Shown here one piece after another: positions 9,372-18,219 of a DNA stretch of 64,000 bases. Under the pieces are notes generated by a model that made no database searches, was not told where the DNA came from, and worked only from the letters and a program-made list of their open reading frames with translations. The stretch's first letter is position 1. Every line of letters starts with the position of its first letter. A program made the translations under genes and the position numbers. Origin of the DNA: Colwellia polaris. GTDB taxonomy: Bacteria; Pseudomonadota; Gammaproteobacteria; Enterobacterales; Alteromonadaceae. The DNA is taken from positions 248,001 to 312,000 of the forward strand of contig NZ_NBOE01000002.1 of NCBI RefSeq assembly GCF_002104515.1, read 5' to 3'.

Positions 9372-9917
9372 TTAGCCACCTTCATTACTTTGTAGTAATA
9401 AATTAAATGTTTTTACATCACAATTATCTAAAGAGTCGCAACCCCTAATAATTAACCTTAAGTTTGATTCGTTTTCATCTAGATAGCTCTTATTACCTAA
9501 AACGTCAGCCCCAATCGAGCAAGATAAGTCGTTGTTATTAAATTCACATTGAGCTGCGCCAGTGGCGTTTGGACAAAGTGAGAAAGAAGCACCACCACAT
9601 CTCAAGGCTACAATTTTATTGCTGTCAGAATAAACTTCACCGTTACTCGTTAGATATAAATCTATTCTGTAAGAGGCTGAAGTGGGCGATACCCACTGAA
9701 GCTCAAAACTAGTGCCTTCGGTAATGGTAACTACTTCATTGTCATAAAAATCTTTTGCATCAAAACGAATGTTTTGTAAGGCAAAATCGCCACTTTCAAC
9801 AGGGGGTTCATTGTTGCCATTAGCGCCATCATCGTTACCGTTGCCGCCACTACTGCCGCCGCCTCCGCCGCAAGCGCTTAATGCAAATATGCTCATGGCG
9901 AATAGAAGATATTTCAT
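9372..9917 (-). CDS. Small exported lipoprotein, unknown function
   Basis: A 181-residue predicted lipoprotein: signal peptide MKYLLFAMSIFALSAC with lipobox LSAC (Cys at 16), then a Gly/Ser/Asn/Asp-rich linker to about residue 40, then one compact domain of about 140 residues. That domain has several Cys (CGGASFSLC, CEFNNNDLSC, RGCDSLDNCD) likely to form disulfides. I do not recognise the domain; the pattern suggests a beta-sandwich. AAGGAC lies 6 bp upstream of the ATG. Upstream, 9918-10219 has no convincing gene. Confidence 0.72.
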   Translation of the reverse strand: MKYLLFAMSIFALSACGGGGGSSGGNGNDDGANGNNEPPVESGDFALQNIRFDAKDFYDNEVVTITEGTSFELQWVSPTSASYRIDLYLTSNGEVYSDSNKIVALRCGGASFSLCPNATGAAQCEFNNNDLSCSIGADVLGNKSYLDENESNLRLIIRGCDSLDNCDVKTFNLLLQSNEGG

Positions 9918-10219
9918 AAATGTCCTTATATTTAAGCTAATGAATTAATTTTTAATTAGGTAAAGTCTTGTTTTGCTTTGCTTTGAAAAATACATTGCAT
10001 AATTCCAATGTTAATCGTCGAAATGTTGAAGTTACAAGCATCAGAAAAAATTTGAACCTTGAACTTGTAGCCTGTTCAGTGATTTTAGAACACTTTATCA
10101 TGCTTGTATTAGAACGTATCATCATAATGTTAAGTGAATGCCAACGCGCAAAGTTTATTTATGGTCTTATCTAGCTTTATTGTCGACTATTGCTTTATCA
10201 AGCAGCGAGTCATCAAAGC
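9918..10219. other. 302-bp gene-free stretch
   Basis: It contains the promoter side of the minus-strand lipoprotein gene and the downstream flank of the TetR gene. A 68-codon plus-strand frame (9968-10174) has no RBS, a low-complexity composition and no recognisable domain, so I do not call it a gene. No RNA gene or strong hairpin is seen. Confidence 0.5.
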
Positions 10220-10807
10220 TTACACTGACTGATGGAGCTTTATTAGCGCGTCAACATGCAAGCTAACGGTGTCTAGTATTAAGCCTTTCCAATGAGCGCT
10301 ATCAACCTCTTCCGCAATAGCATGATGCATTAAGCCAATATAGCCATGTACAATTGACCATATTTGCAGGGTAGTATTGCGCTTTTGTTCAAAGGTGGCA
10401 TCTTTTGGTAAGAGAGTTTCTATAATTTTAGTGGTTTGTAAAAATGCTGCTACACTCGATTTTTTTGCCTCGTCAGAGGGAAGATAATGGGCAACACTCT
10501 CACCAAAAATTAGCAGGTAATGGCCGCGATAATTTATGGCTGTTTCGATATAACCTTGCGTTGCTGCCAAAATGCTTTCTTTGGGATTATCACTATTAAT
10601 AGGCACATCAACAGCGTTTTTAAAGCGAGTAAACCCCTCAATATAAAGCGCATCTAAAATGCCTTGCTTGCCATTGAAATGGCTATAAATACCAATGGTT
10701 GACAAATTTGACTCGCGGGCAATAGCTCTAACACTGAGCGCGGAAATTCCACCGTTTAAAAACAGTTTAGATGCAGCGAGTAATATTCTTTCTTTGCTAT
10801 TTTTCAT
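10220..10807 (-). CDS. TetR-family repressor of the flavoprotein/DUF2855 pair
   Basis: About 195 residues from the ATG at 10805-10807. The N-terminal TetR helix-turn-helix is clear: KERILLAASKLFLNGGISAL, then SVRAIARESNLSTIGIYSHF. The C-terminal region is a ligand-binding domain of unknown specificity. A Met 11 codons upstream (10840) is possible, but the extra residues are not typical and neither start has a strong RBS. It is divergent from the flavoprotein gene at 10988. Two near-identical palindromes in the shared promoter (10881-10918) make it the likely local repressor and autorepressor. Confidence 0.88.
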   Translation of the reverse strand: MKNSKERILLAASKLFLNGGISALSVRAIARESNLSTIGIYSHFNGKQGILDALYIEGFTRFKNAVDVPINSDNPKESILAATQGYIETAINYRGHYLLIFGESVAHYLPSDEAKKSSVAAFLQTTKIIETLLPKDATFEQKRNTTLQIWSIVHGYIGLMHHAIAEEVDSAHWKGLILDTVSLHVDALIKLHQSV

Positions 10808-10872
10808 GCTTAAATCAACCACACAATGTTGCGTCATCATAGCGTTAATTTTACGAAATTAATATTATTATC

Positions 10873-10918
10873 TTGACAAAATATAACGGTGTTATATTTT
10901 ATTTATAACGCTGTTATA
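10873..10918 (+). promoter_or_regulatory. Promoter with two TetR-type operators
   Basis: TTGACA (10873-10878) is a perfect -35 for the plus-strand genes, with TATTTT (10895-10900) as a possible -10 after 16 bp. Operator 1, TATAACGGTGTTATA (core 10882-10896), overlaps the spacer and -10. Operator 2, TATAACGCTGTTATA (10904-10918), lies just downstream with its centre 22 bp away, so both sit on the same helix face. Repressor bound here would block the promoter. The cognate protein is inferred to be the divergent TetR. Confidence 0.75.
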
Positions 10919-10987
10919 TTGAGCAGTATGAAGAATTAAAAATTAAATGCATGAAATTACATAACGTAAAAATTAGCAGGGGATAAA

Positions 10988-12415
10988 ATGGACGTTCAAG
11001 TATTAGAAACTGATTACTTAGTTATTGGCAGTGGGGCAATGGGCATGGCGTTTGTAGATACACTACTCGCTGAAACCGACGCCAATATTATTATGGTTGA
11101 TTTACACGCCAAGCCAGGAGGACATTGGAATAACGCATACCCGTTTGTTACCTTACATCAACCATCTAAATTTTATGGTGTTGGTTCTAAAGAGCTCAGC
11201 AAAGGGCGCATAGATAGCTTAGGTTTAAATGCCGGTTTGAACGAACTTGCTACGGGTGCTGAAGTTAGCGCTTACTTTGACGATGTTATGAAGCATCACT
11301 TTATCAGCTCTGGTCGAGTTAAGTATTACCCAATGTGTAAGTATACTGGTGATAATACCTTTGTTTCCATCACGAGTGGCCAAACCTTTAACGTTAAAGT
11401 GAATAAACGTTTAGTTGATGCTACCTATTTAAAAACCTCGGTACCTTCAACACATACACCGAATTTTTCTATTGCTGACGATGTTAATTTTATCCCTTTA
11501 AATCAATTACCTTCTATAACAAAACCAGCAGAGAAATATGTGGTCGTCGGCGGCGGAAAAACCGGTATAGATGCCTGTTTATGGTTACTTGAAAATCAAG
11601 TAAACCCCGATGATATCTGTTGGATAATGCCGCGCGATGCCTGGCTCATGGATCGCAAAAACACTCAACCAACAGCTGATTTTTTTAGTAACACTATTGG
11701 CGCACAGGCAGATCAAATGGAAGCGTTAGCCAATGCCGAATCAGTTGACGATCTTTTTGATAAGCTCGAAGATAAAGGTGTGCTAGTGCGCATAGACAAA
11801 ACTGTGAAACCTGAAATGTATCACGGCGCTACTATTTCTCAGCAAGAGCTTACGCAATTAAGACGTATTAAGCAGGTGTTGCGTAAAGGGCGAGTTACCC
11901 AGTTAGATAAAACCTTAATTACCTTTGAACAGGGTACTCATATAACACCAGAAAACACCTTGTTTATTGATTGCTCGGCCAGTGCTTTAGGAGAGCTTAA
12001 GTCACTACCAGTATTCAGTGATGAAAAAATCACCTTGCAAACTATACGTATTATTCAACCAGTTTTCAGTGCTTCACTTATTGCTCATATTGAAGCGGCA
12101 TACCAGAACGACCAGCAAAAAAATGCCTTAAGTCAAATAGTGCCACTACCAAACAAAGCCACTGACTGGTTAACGGTGAATGCAGCATTTATGCGAAATC
12201 AGTATCTTTGGTCGCAAGATAAGTCATTACAAAAATGGCTGTATTGCAGCCGACTTGATGGTTTTAGTAAACTGGTGGCTGATGTAGCAAAAGATGATAC
12301 TGAAAAACAAGCAATAATAATGCGTTTACGCTCGAATGTGCCCAAGGCCATGGAGAACTTAATGCGCCTAATTGCCACTTTACCTATGCCAAAAAAGGAA
12401 GCCGACCATGCATGA
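10988..12415 (+). CDS. FAD/NAD(P)-binding flavoprotein, monooxygenase-like
   Basis: A 475-residue soluble flavoprotein. An N-terminal Rossmann FAD motif, VIGSGAMGMAFVDTLL (from about residue 12), and a second dinucleotide motif, VVVGGGKTGIDACLWLL (near 182), give the two-nucleotide layout of FMO/Baeyer-Villiger-type monooxygenases and pyridine-nucleotide oxidoreductases. There is no redox-disulfide Cys pair, so a disulfide reductase is unlikely. The segment GGHWNNAYPFVTLHQPSKFYG follows the ADP-binding region. The exact reaction is unknown. RBS AGGGG lies before the ATG. Its stop overlaps the start of the DUF2855 gene by 8 nt, so the pair is one translation-coupled operon. Confidence 0.85.
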   Translation: MDVQVLETDYLVIGSGAMGMAFVDTLLAETDANIIMVDLHAKPGGHWNNAYPFVTLHQPSKFYGVGSKELSKGRIDSLGLNAGLNELATGAEVSAYFDDVMKHHFISSGRVKYYPMCKYTGDNTFVSITSGQTFNVKVNKRLVDATYLKTSVPSTHTPNFSIADDVNFIPLNQLPSITKPAEKYVVVGGGKTGIDACLWLLENQVNPDDICWIMPRDAWLMDRKNTQPTADFFSNTIGAQADQMEALANAESVDDLFDKLEDKGVLVRIDKTVKPEMYHGATISQQELTQLRRIKQVLRKGRVTQLDKTLITFEQGTHITPENTLFIDCSASALGELKSLPVFSDEKITLQTIRIIQPVFSASLIAHIEAAYQNDQQKNALSQIVPLPNKATDWLTVNAAFMRNQYLWSQDKSLQKWLYCSRLDGFSKLVADVAKDDTEKQAIIMRLRSNVPKAMENLMRLIATLPMPKKEADHA

Positions 12416-13502
12416 GTTTCAAGTTAATAAACAAGACTTCACAAAAACAAGGCTAGTAGAAAACAATACGCTAAATGCTGAAACGCCCTTATTAGACGAT
12501 GAGATTATTGTCCGCGTTGACAGTTTCGCATTAACAGCAAATAACATAACTTACGCAGTACTAGGTGAGAAGCTTGGCTATTGGCAGTTTTTTCCTGCCT
12601 CAGATAATGCCGATAATAGTTGGGGGATTATTCCTGTTTGGGGCTTTGCAACGGTGATCTCATCACATAGTAATGATATTACGGTGGGCGAAAAGTTATT
12701 TGGCTATTTTCCGCCAACATCATTAGTAAAAATGACCGCTACTCAAGTGTCATCACAGCGCTTTTTTGATGGCAGTGCACATCGGGCTGCGCTGCCGCCT
12801 GGTTATAATGTTTATCGCAGAGTATTAGCAGAGCCTGGTTATAATGAAACTTACGATAAGCAACGCATGTTATTGTTTCCACTGTATATTACTTCATTTT
12901 GTTTATGTGATTACTTAGAGAGTAATCAATGGTTTAACGCCGAACAGGTTATTATTATTAGTGCCTCAAGTAAAACCAGTATTGGCCTTGCCTATGGCAT
13001 TGACGACAGTGAATCAGCGCCAAAGTTAATTGGCATGACAAGCTCACGTAATCATGCTTTTGTTAATAAGTTAGGTGTTTATCAGCAAGTAATTAATTAT
13101 GGAGACTTAAGCCAGCTTAACCCTAAATTAAAAACCGTTATTGTTGATATGGCAGGCAATGCTGAACAATTAAAAGCAATAGAGCAGCATATGATAGGCA
13201 ATTTAACTTTTTGCCTACAAGTTGGTTTAACGCATTGGGATGAAGCCTCGGTAAAATCTCCTTTATCTCATACTGAAAGCGAAATGTTTTTTGCACCAGG
13301 GCATATTCAAAAGCGTATTGCGCAGTGGGGCGCAAAAGAGTTCGAACATAAATCTATGAGTTTTATGGCTAAAAGTACCCAGCGCAGTGCAAGTTGGTTA
13401 GCTTTTACCAGCATAGAAAGTATTGAACAAATGGCTGAGGTTTACGCTGATGTTTGTAAGGGGGTGCTAGCGCCTGAAAAAGGCATTATTATTAAACCTT
13501 AG
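12408..13502 (+). CDS. DUF2855 family protein
   Basis: A 364-residue protein from the ATG at 12408, chosen because AAGGAAG precedes it by 5-6 bp; a longer frame begins at 12372 inside the upstream gene. The N-terminal half, with FALTANNITYAVLGE, WQFFPAS and IPVWGFATV, is the hallmark of DUF2855, proteins distantly related to medium-chain dehydrogenases (GroES-like part, then a Rossmann-like part with IIISASSKTSIGLAYG near residue 182). No biochemical function is established for the family. The 8-nt overlap with the flavoprotein gene points to a shared oxidative pathway or a physical partnership. Confidence 0.87.
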   Translation: MHEFQVNKQDFTKTRLVENNTLNAETPLLDDEIIVRVDSFALTANNITYAVLGEKLGYWQFFPASDNADNSWGIIPVWGFATVISSHSNDITVGEKLFGYFPPTSLVKMTATQVSSQRFFDGSAHRAALPPGYNVYRRVLAEPGYNETYDKQRMLLFPLYITSFCLCDYLESNQWFNAEQVIIISASSKTSIGLAYGIDDSESAPKLIGMTSSRNHAFVNKLGVYQQVINYGDLSQLNPKLKTVIVDMAGNAEQLKAIEQHMIGNLTFCLQVGLTHWDEASVKSPLSHTESEMFFAPGHIQKRIAQWGAKEFEHKSMSFMAKSTQRSASWLAFTSIESIEQMAEVYADVCKGVLAPEKGIIIKP

Positions 13503-13880
13503 TGACAGACTATTGAATAGCTTGTAAATAAGAACGTACTAAAATGTGATGTTAATACAACCAATTTATTTTTGTATAATCACGAAAGTTCAAATTATAG
13601 CCGTTAGCTAAATGATAAATTATTAGCTAACGGGTACATAAATTTCTTTTATAAAGCTATTCAAAAAAATTAAACGCCTTAACTCAACACGTTATTAACT
13701 TTTGAAAGCCTCATACACAAAGGCGTAGCCAGTATATAAGTTCAGTAATAATAAAGTTTTTGAAAACATTAGCTTAGCTAGACAAACCCTTTAAAATTTG
13801 CTCTACTTAATTAAAATGTTTTTGTCTCGATAACGTTATTATCGTCAACTTCTGTTGTAAAAACTTTAGGCATTATAAAA
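13503..13880 (+). other. 378-bp intergenic region with a hairpin
   Basis: CCGTTAGCTAA (13601-13611) and TTAGCTAACGG (13623-13633) form an 11-bp perfect stem with an 11-nt loop about 100 bp after the DUF2855 stop. It may be the operon terminator, although the following T-run is weak. The rest is AT-rich and should contain the promoter of the GGDEF/EAL gene. No gene is seen. Confidence 0.5.
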
Positions 13881-16292
13881 TTGTCAGAATTATCTAAATC
13901 TCAAACCATAAAAAGCTTAACGATAACTAATCAGTTTGCTACTGATATTTTATTGTTAAACACTCCCAATGAAGTTTGGCAATATTTAGCTCAAAATATT
14001 GTTGAAAAACTGGGTTTCGATGATGCGGTAATTTATACCTTAGATGCAGGTAAAGAAACGTTAAGTAGAATGTTTGGCTTTAAAAAAAATATTCTTGTAG
14101 GTAATAACCAAACCAGTAAAACTCAACCAACAGAAACCACCTCCGACCTCAAATTAATTAAATTCAACCAAGGCGTTATTGGTAAAGTTGCTGCGACACA
14201 GCAACCAATATTAGTCAAAGATACCCGTGAGTTTAGTGGCTATATTGAAGATGGAGACACAACGCTTTCAGAGTTGGCTGTGCCGGTTTTATTCAAAGAT
14301 AAATTACTTGGTGTAATTGATACTGAGCATACTCAAGAAAATTTTTATACAGACTATCATTTAAAAACTTTAACAGCATTAGCCTCTATTGCTGCGATGA
14401 AGATCTCTCAAATCATTAAAGTGGATGGTTTAGAAGATATAATTGAAAATTTAGAATACGCAAATAAAATTCAAGACGCATTATTTGAAATAGCAGAACT
14501 TACCTATACAACGAAAACAATGGGTGAATTTTATCGTCATTTACATCAATGTATTGGTCGATTAACCTTTGCTAAAAACTTCTTTGTTGCTTTACTTAAA
14601 GATAATGGCAAAACCATTGAATTTCCCTATGCTGTCGATGAATTTGACCAAGATATAGTGGATGAATTTGACCAAGGAAAAATATTTGCAAAGGTCGCTA
14701 TCGATCCCAATAACTTAAGCATAACAGGTTATACGCTTTCAAAAGATAAGCCTTTCTTGCTCTATGAGCAAGATATTCAAAAAATGCTCGATAGCAAAGA
14801 GCTCTACATTCTAGGTAGTATCCCTAAAGCTTGGTTAGGTGTGCCTTTTGGTCAAAATGAAAATAAAGGCATTGTCGTTGTACAGAGTTACAGCACGGAC
14901 TTTTTATTCCAAGAAAAAGACAAACAGCTCTTATCCTTTGTCGCAAAACACATTAATAATGCGATTGAAAGAATGGAAGCACAGCAAAAGCTACAGTTTT
15001 TAGCTTTGCATGACCCCTTAACTAACTTACCTAATAGATCGCTATTTAAAGACCGTATTCAACATGCATTTTTACACTGCAAAAATTATCGTCATGAAAA
15101 TATGGCAATATTGTTTATTGATGTAGACAGGTTTAAGCAGGTTAATGACACCTATGGTCATCATATTGGAGATAAGTTATTAATTAAAATAGCAAAAAAC
15201 ATTAAAGCTGCTTTAAGAACTACAGATACCTTAGCACGCTTAGGTGGCGATGAGTTTGCTATTTTACTCGACGGTAAGATTGATCATGAAACAATATGCC
15301 GCATAGCTGAAAACATTATTAATGCTATGAAAACGGCTTTTAATATTGAAGGTTTAAATATTGCCAGTAGTTTAAGTATAGGTATTGCTAATTATAATCA
15401 TGAAAGTATAAGCGCAGATCAAATATTAATTGATGCTGACCATGCAATGTATCAGGCTAAATTAAAGGGTCGAAATCAGTATGTGTTTTTTGAAGCGCTA
15501 GAAGAGCAAAATAAATCAACTAATGTGAAGTTTGAATACGACTTTGATAATGCGATTAAAAATCAAGAATTTGTTGGAAGTTATCAACCTCTAATTGACT
15601 TTAAAACAGGGCAAGTTGTTGGCGCTGAAATTTTAGTGCGTTGGCAACACCCTAAATTGGGGCTTATATTCCCTGATGTTTTTATCCCAACGTTAGAGAA
15701 GTCGAAACAAATAGTTCAGCTTGATCTCTATATGTTGAAGCTAGCAATAAGTAATTTAAATCAATGGCAAGAATGGTTGCCAACCAGGTTTAAACTGAAT
15801 GTTAATGTCTCAACGTCAGGCTTTGCTTCGAAAGAATTAATTACATATTTACAAGAGCAGCACCGTTTATCGGCGGATATTACTAGTAAGGTATGTGTTG
15901 AGATCACCGAAGAAAGTTTAATCTTAAATGTTGATGCGGTGCAAAAGCATTTAGAGATACTAAAAGATATAAATGTCTTGGTTGCTTTAGACGATTTTGG
16001 CACCGGTTATTCGTCATTAAGTTATTTGCATCAATTTTCTTTAGATTACTTAAAAATAGATAAAAGCTTTGTTGATGACTTAAACGAAGTAGGTAATAAA
16101 ATTTTAATTTTAGATGCAGTAGTTAATCTTGCAAAAACCTTAAATATAAAAACCACTGCCGAAGGAATAGAAACTCAAGAGCAATATCAAAAACTGAAAG
16201 AAATTGGTTGTGATGTAGGACAAGGTTATCACATTGCAAAACCAATGCCTGGCTCAGAATTTAAGCGCTTCTTTTTAAATAGATTGAACTAG
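13881..16292 (+). CDS. GAF-GAF-GGDEF-EAL cyclic-di-GMP protein
   Basis: An 803-residue cytoplasmic c-di-GMP turnover protein, with a predicted TTG start at 13881. Domains in order: GAF (about 20-175), a second GAF-like region (about 200-365), GGDEF (about 370-535) and EAL (about 550-800). GGDEF is intact at 455-459, with the inhibitory I-site RTTD five residues before it. The EAL signature is EIL (Glu583 kept, Ala to Ile), while the other phosphodiesterase residues are present: N in NVNVS, E in EITEES, DDFGTGYSSL at 704-705, K in LKIDKSF and E in AEGIE. Both activities are plausible, with small ligands sensed by the GAFs. No transmembrane segment is seen. Confidence 0.92.
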   Translation: MSELSKSQTIKSLTITNQFATDILLLNTPNEVWQYLAQNIVEKLGFDDAVIYTLDAGKETLSRMFGFKKNILVGNNQTSKTQPTETTSDLKLIKFNQGVIGKVAATQQPILVKDTREFSGYIEDGDTTLSELAVPVLFKDKLLGVIDTEHTQENFYTDYHLKTLTALASIAAMKISQIIKVDGLEDIIENLEYANKIQDALFEIAELTYTTKTMGEFYRHLHQCIGRLTFAKNFFVALLKDNGKTIEFPYAVDEFDQDIVDEFDQGKIFAKVAIDPNNLSITGYTLSKDKPFLLYEQDIQKMLDSKELYILGSIPKAWLGVPFGQNENKGIVVVQSYSTDFLFQEKDKQLLSFVAKHINNAIERMEAQQKLQFLALHDPLTNLPNRSLFKDRIQHAFLHCKNYRHENMAILFIDVDRFKQVNDTYGHHIGDKLLIKIAKNIKAALRTTDTLARLGGDEFAILLDGKIDHETICRIAENIINAMKTAFNIEGLNIASSLSIGIANYNHESISADQILIDADHAMYQAKLKGRNQYVFFEALEEQNKSTNVKFEYDFDNAIKNQEFVGSYQPLIDFKTGQVVGAEILVRWQHPKLGLIFPDVFIPTLEKSKQIVQLDLYMLKLAISNLNQWQEWLPTRFKLNVNVSTSGFASKELITYLQEQHRLSADITSKVCVEITEESLILNVDAVQKHLEILKDINVLVALDDFGTGYSSLSYLHQFSLDYLKIDKSFVDDLNEVGNKILILDAVVNLAKTLNIKTTAEGIETQEQYQKLKEIGCDVGQGYHIAKPMPGSEFKRFFLNRLN

Positions 16293-16326
16293 GTTACATC
16301 GATACTTTTAAAGTGTTTAACAAACA

Positions 16327-16360
16327 GTACAGGTATTAACAGCGCTGTTATTACCTGTAC
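16327..16360. terminator. Palindromic terminator between convergent genes
   Basis: GTACAGGTATTAACAGC and GCTGTTATTACCTGTAC pair over 34 nt with a single mismatch and essentially no loop beyond the AGCGCT centre. It lies between the convergent GGDEF/EAL and M56 genes. There is no long T-run, so termination efficiency is uncertain. Its core resembles the GGTAATAACA terminators earlier in the window. Confidence 0.55.
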
Positions 16361-16386
16361 GATTAATTAAGGTGGCAATGTTTTAG

Positions 16387-17640
16387 TTATTTCGTCACTT
16401 TAATTTGTTCAATTAAACTTTCTCGCCGCGCGGAATTCTTATCCAGAGCAAAATCTAACTGCACTAAATTATTTTTATGATAAGAGTTTGACGCTTCATA
16501 TCGCCATTGCTCTAACGCTGTTTTAGCTACTTTATCAAAAACATAAGCGGGTGAGCCGTTGACAACTTCAACATTTTTCACGCTACCTGCCTGGTCAATA
16601 TCAAATTTTAGCACCACTGAGCCTTCAATATTTTCTACTACAGCTTTTTCAGGGTACTTGGGCTCTACTCGGTAAGTAGGCTTTACATGATCTTGTTGTT
16701 TTTTTGCTGCACCTTGCTGAATATTATCAGTTGTTGCCTGACTTTGATTACCTGCAAAACTTACTCCCGATAGCAAACTAACCGATATCGCAGAAACCAT
16801 TATCATGGCAAGTTTTGTCGCTTGAGTATTAGCTTTAATTTGTTTAATACGTTCAAACATCATTTGTTTATCTCCATATTCTTTAAATGAAAGTTGTGCA
16901 AAGGCTACTTTAGGGGCAAATTCTGCCACCACTAGTAACGCTTTGCTGTAGGCAATCCTGCTTGCGGTTTGTTTGCGCGCCAGAACAACTTGGTCACAGG
17001 ATAATTCTTGGTCTTGACGAAACTTTCTATAAGCAAGCCAAACCAAAGGGTGGAACCAAAAAAGCGCGACAAAAAGTAACGCTAGTGTGTTCCAATAAAT
17101 GTCATTGCGATCAAAATGACAAATTTCGTGCTCCAAAATTAGCGCTTGTTGAGAGCGACTAAAGTGCGTTGTAAAGTTCGCTGGAATAATAAGCTTTGGT
17201 GAAATTAATCCGAGCAACATTGGGCTATAAGTACTGTTACTTTGAAAAGCATTAAGTTTAGAAGGCAATTTAACGACAAGCTCTTCATCTTTAAGCTCAG
17301 TTAACTTAAGGCCACTTTTGAAGCGAATATGGCTAATTAACCAATAACTAAGAACGAATAGCGTACCTACTAGCCAAAGCGTTAATATGACATTGGGTTG
17401 AATATCAATTAACTGCTCAGTTGGCGTAACCATATAACGCTGAATTGTGCCGCTTGGTGCTTCAACCATTTCCTGCCATGGTATGGGGATCAAATAGGCT
17501 AATAGGGCCACAGGGATTAAGCTCCATAAAAAATATCCAACTTTTGCACCGCAATATTTTAAAATTAGAGTATTGCAAAGTAGTAAAAACGTAAGCATCA
17601 AGGTTAATGGCCAGAGTAAATCTAGCAATAGATTAATCAT
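16387..17640 (-). CDS. M56 (BlaR1-like) membrane metallopeptidase with TonB C-terminal domain
   Basis: About 417 residues from the ATG at 17638-17640, which overlaps the blaI-type gene by 8 nt; an upstream Met at 17667 lies inside that gene. The N-terminal part has several membrane helices typical of the BlaR1/MecR1 M56 sensor. The zinc-protease motif HEICH is near residue 171, followed by WFHPLVWLAYRK and the DQELSCD signature. After a linker near 300, the C-terminal 90 residues are a TonB_C domain (YRVEPKYPEKAVVENIEGSVVLKF) in place of the penicillin-binding sensor. It probably detects an envelope signal and inactivates the BlaI-type repressor; the signal is unknown. Confidence 0.9.
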   Translation of the reverse strand: MINLLLDLLWPLTLMLTFLLLCNTLILKYCGAKVGYFLWSLIPVALLAYLIPIPWQEMVEAPSGTIQRYMVTPTEQLIDIQPNVILTLWLVGTLFVLSYWLISHIRFKSGLKLTELKDEELVVKLPSKLNAFQSNSTYSPMLLGLISPKLIIPANFTTHFSRSQQALILEHEICHFDRNDIYWNTLALLFVALFWFHPLVWLAYRKFRQDQELSCDQVVLARKQTASRIAYSKALLVVAEFAPKVAFAQLSFKEYGDKQMMFERIKQIKANTQATKLAMIMVSAISVSLLSGVSFAGNQSQATTDNIQQGAAKKQQDHVKPTYRVEPKYPEKAVVENIEGSVVLKFDIDQAGSVKNVEVVNGSPAYVFDKVAKTALEQWRYEASNSYHKNNLVQLDFALDKNSARRESLIEQIKVTK

Positions 17641-18025
17641 CTTTTTGCTCCTGCTCCCAATCAGCAATAATGGCTTTTAACGCTGCTATGTCGTCTTTTT
17701 TTAATTGGCTCTGTTGTGCAAAACCGGTAATAAGTGGCGAGAGGTGTCCTCGAAAAAGCTTATCTACTAAACTTTTACTTTGTTTTACTAAATAACTGTC
17801 TCGCTCAATGAGTGGAGAGTATAGGTAACTACGCTGTTGTTTTTCATAGCTAATAGCTTGTTTTTTTACTAAACGGTTGAGTAGTGTTTTTACCGTTTTT
17901 TCATGCCAAGGTTTTGTTTCATTTAGCTTGGCTATAATGTCATTTGCGTTAGCAGGGTTGTGCTGCCACAACACATCTAGCACGGCGAATTCGGCATCAC
18001 TAATTTCTGGCACTGAGTTTGACAT
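17633..18025 (-). CDS. BlaI/MecI/CopY-family transcriptional repressor
   Basis: A 130-residue winged-helix repressor. SDAEFAVLDVLWQHNPANAN, then KPWHEKTVKTLLNRLVKKQAI, is the BlaI/MecI DNA-binding domain; the C-terminal half is the helical dimerisation region cleaved in the family. It is the first gene of the pair with the M56 sensor and overlaps it by 8 nt. Two TACAnnTGTA operators lie 33-72 bp upstream of its start, indicating autorepression. No beta-lactamase is adjacent, so the regulon may be elsewhere or limited to the pair. Confidence 0.92.
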   Translation of the reverse strand: MSNSVPEISDAEFAVLDVLWQHNPANANDIIAKLNETKPWHEKTVKTLLNRLVKKQAISYEKQQRSYLYSPLIERDSYLVKQSKSLVDKLFRGHLSPLITGFAQQSQLKKDDIAALKAIIADWEQEQKDD

Positions 18026-18055
18026 GGTTAATTCTCTTTTTAGTAAATACGTAAT

Positions 18056-18096
18056 ATTACAAGTGTAATCGATGTGATTATAATTACACTTGTAAT
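18056..18096 (-). promoter_or_regulatory. Two BlaI-type operators
   Basis: ATTACAAGTGTAAT (18056-18069) and ATTACACTTGTAAT (18083-18096) are each 14-bp palindromes of the BlaI/MecI type TACAnnTGTA, and one is the exact reverse complement of the other. Their centres are 27 bp apart. They lie directly upstream of the blaI-like gene and should overlap its promoter. Repressor binding is inferred from the family consensus. Confidence 0.82.
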
Positions 18097-18219
18097 CTAA
18101 GTGTGCAAGTTATTTTTTATGGCTGATTAAATAGGAGGTAAATAAGTGAGTGAATACAGAAGAAGGCCGTAAATTAAGCTAAGGTTATTATCTGCTATGG
18201 GCTTAAACAGAGAAGGTTA

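Noticed and set aside
9968-10174. 68-codon plus-strand frame upstream of the small lipoprotein
   Set aside because: No RBS, no domain, compositional noise, and it would lie divergent over the lipoprotein promoter.
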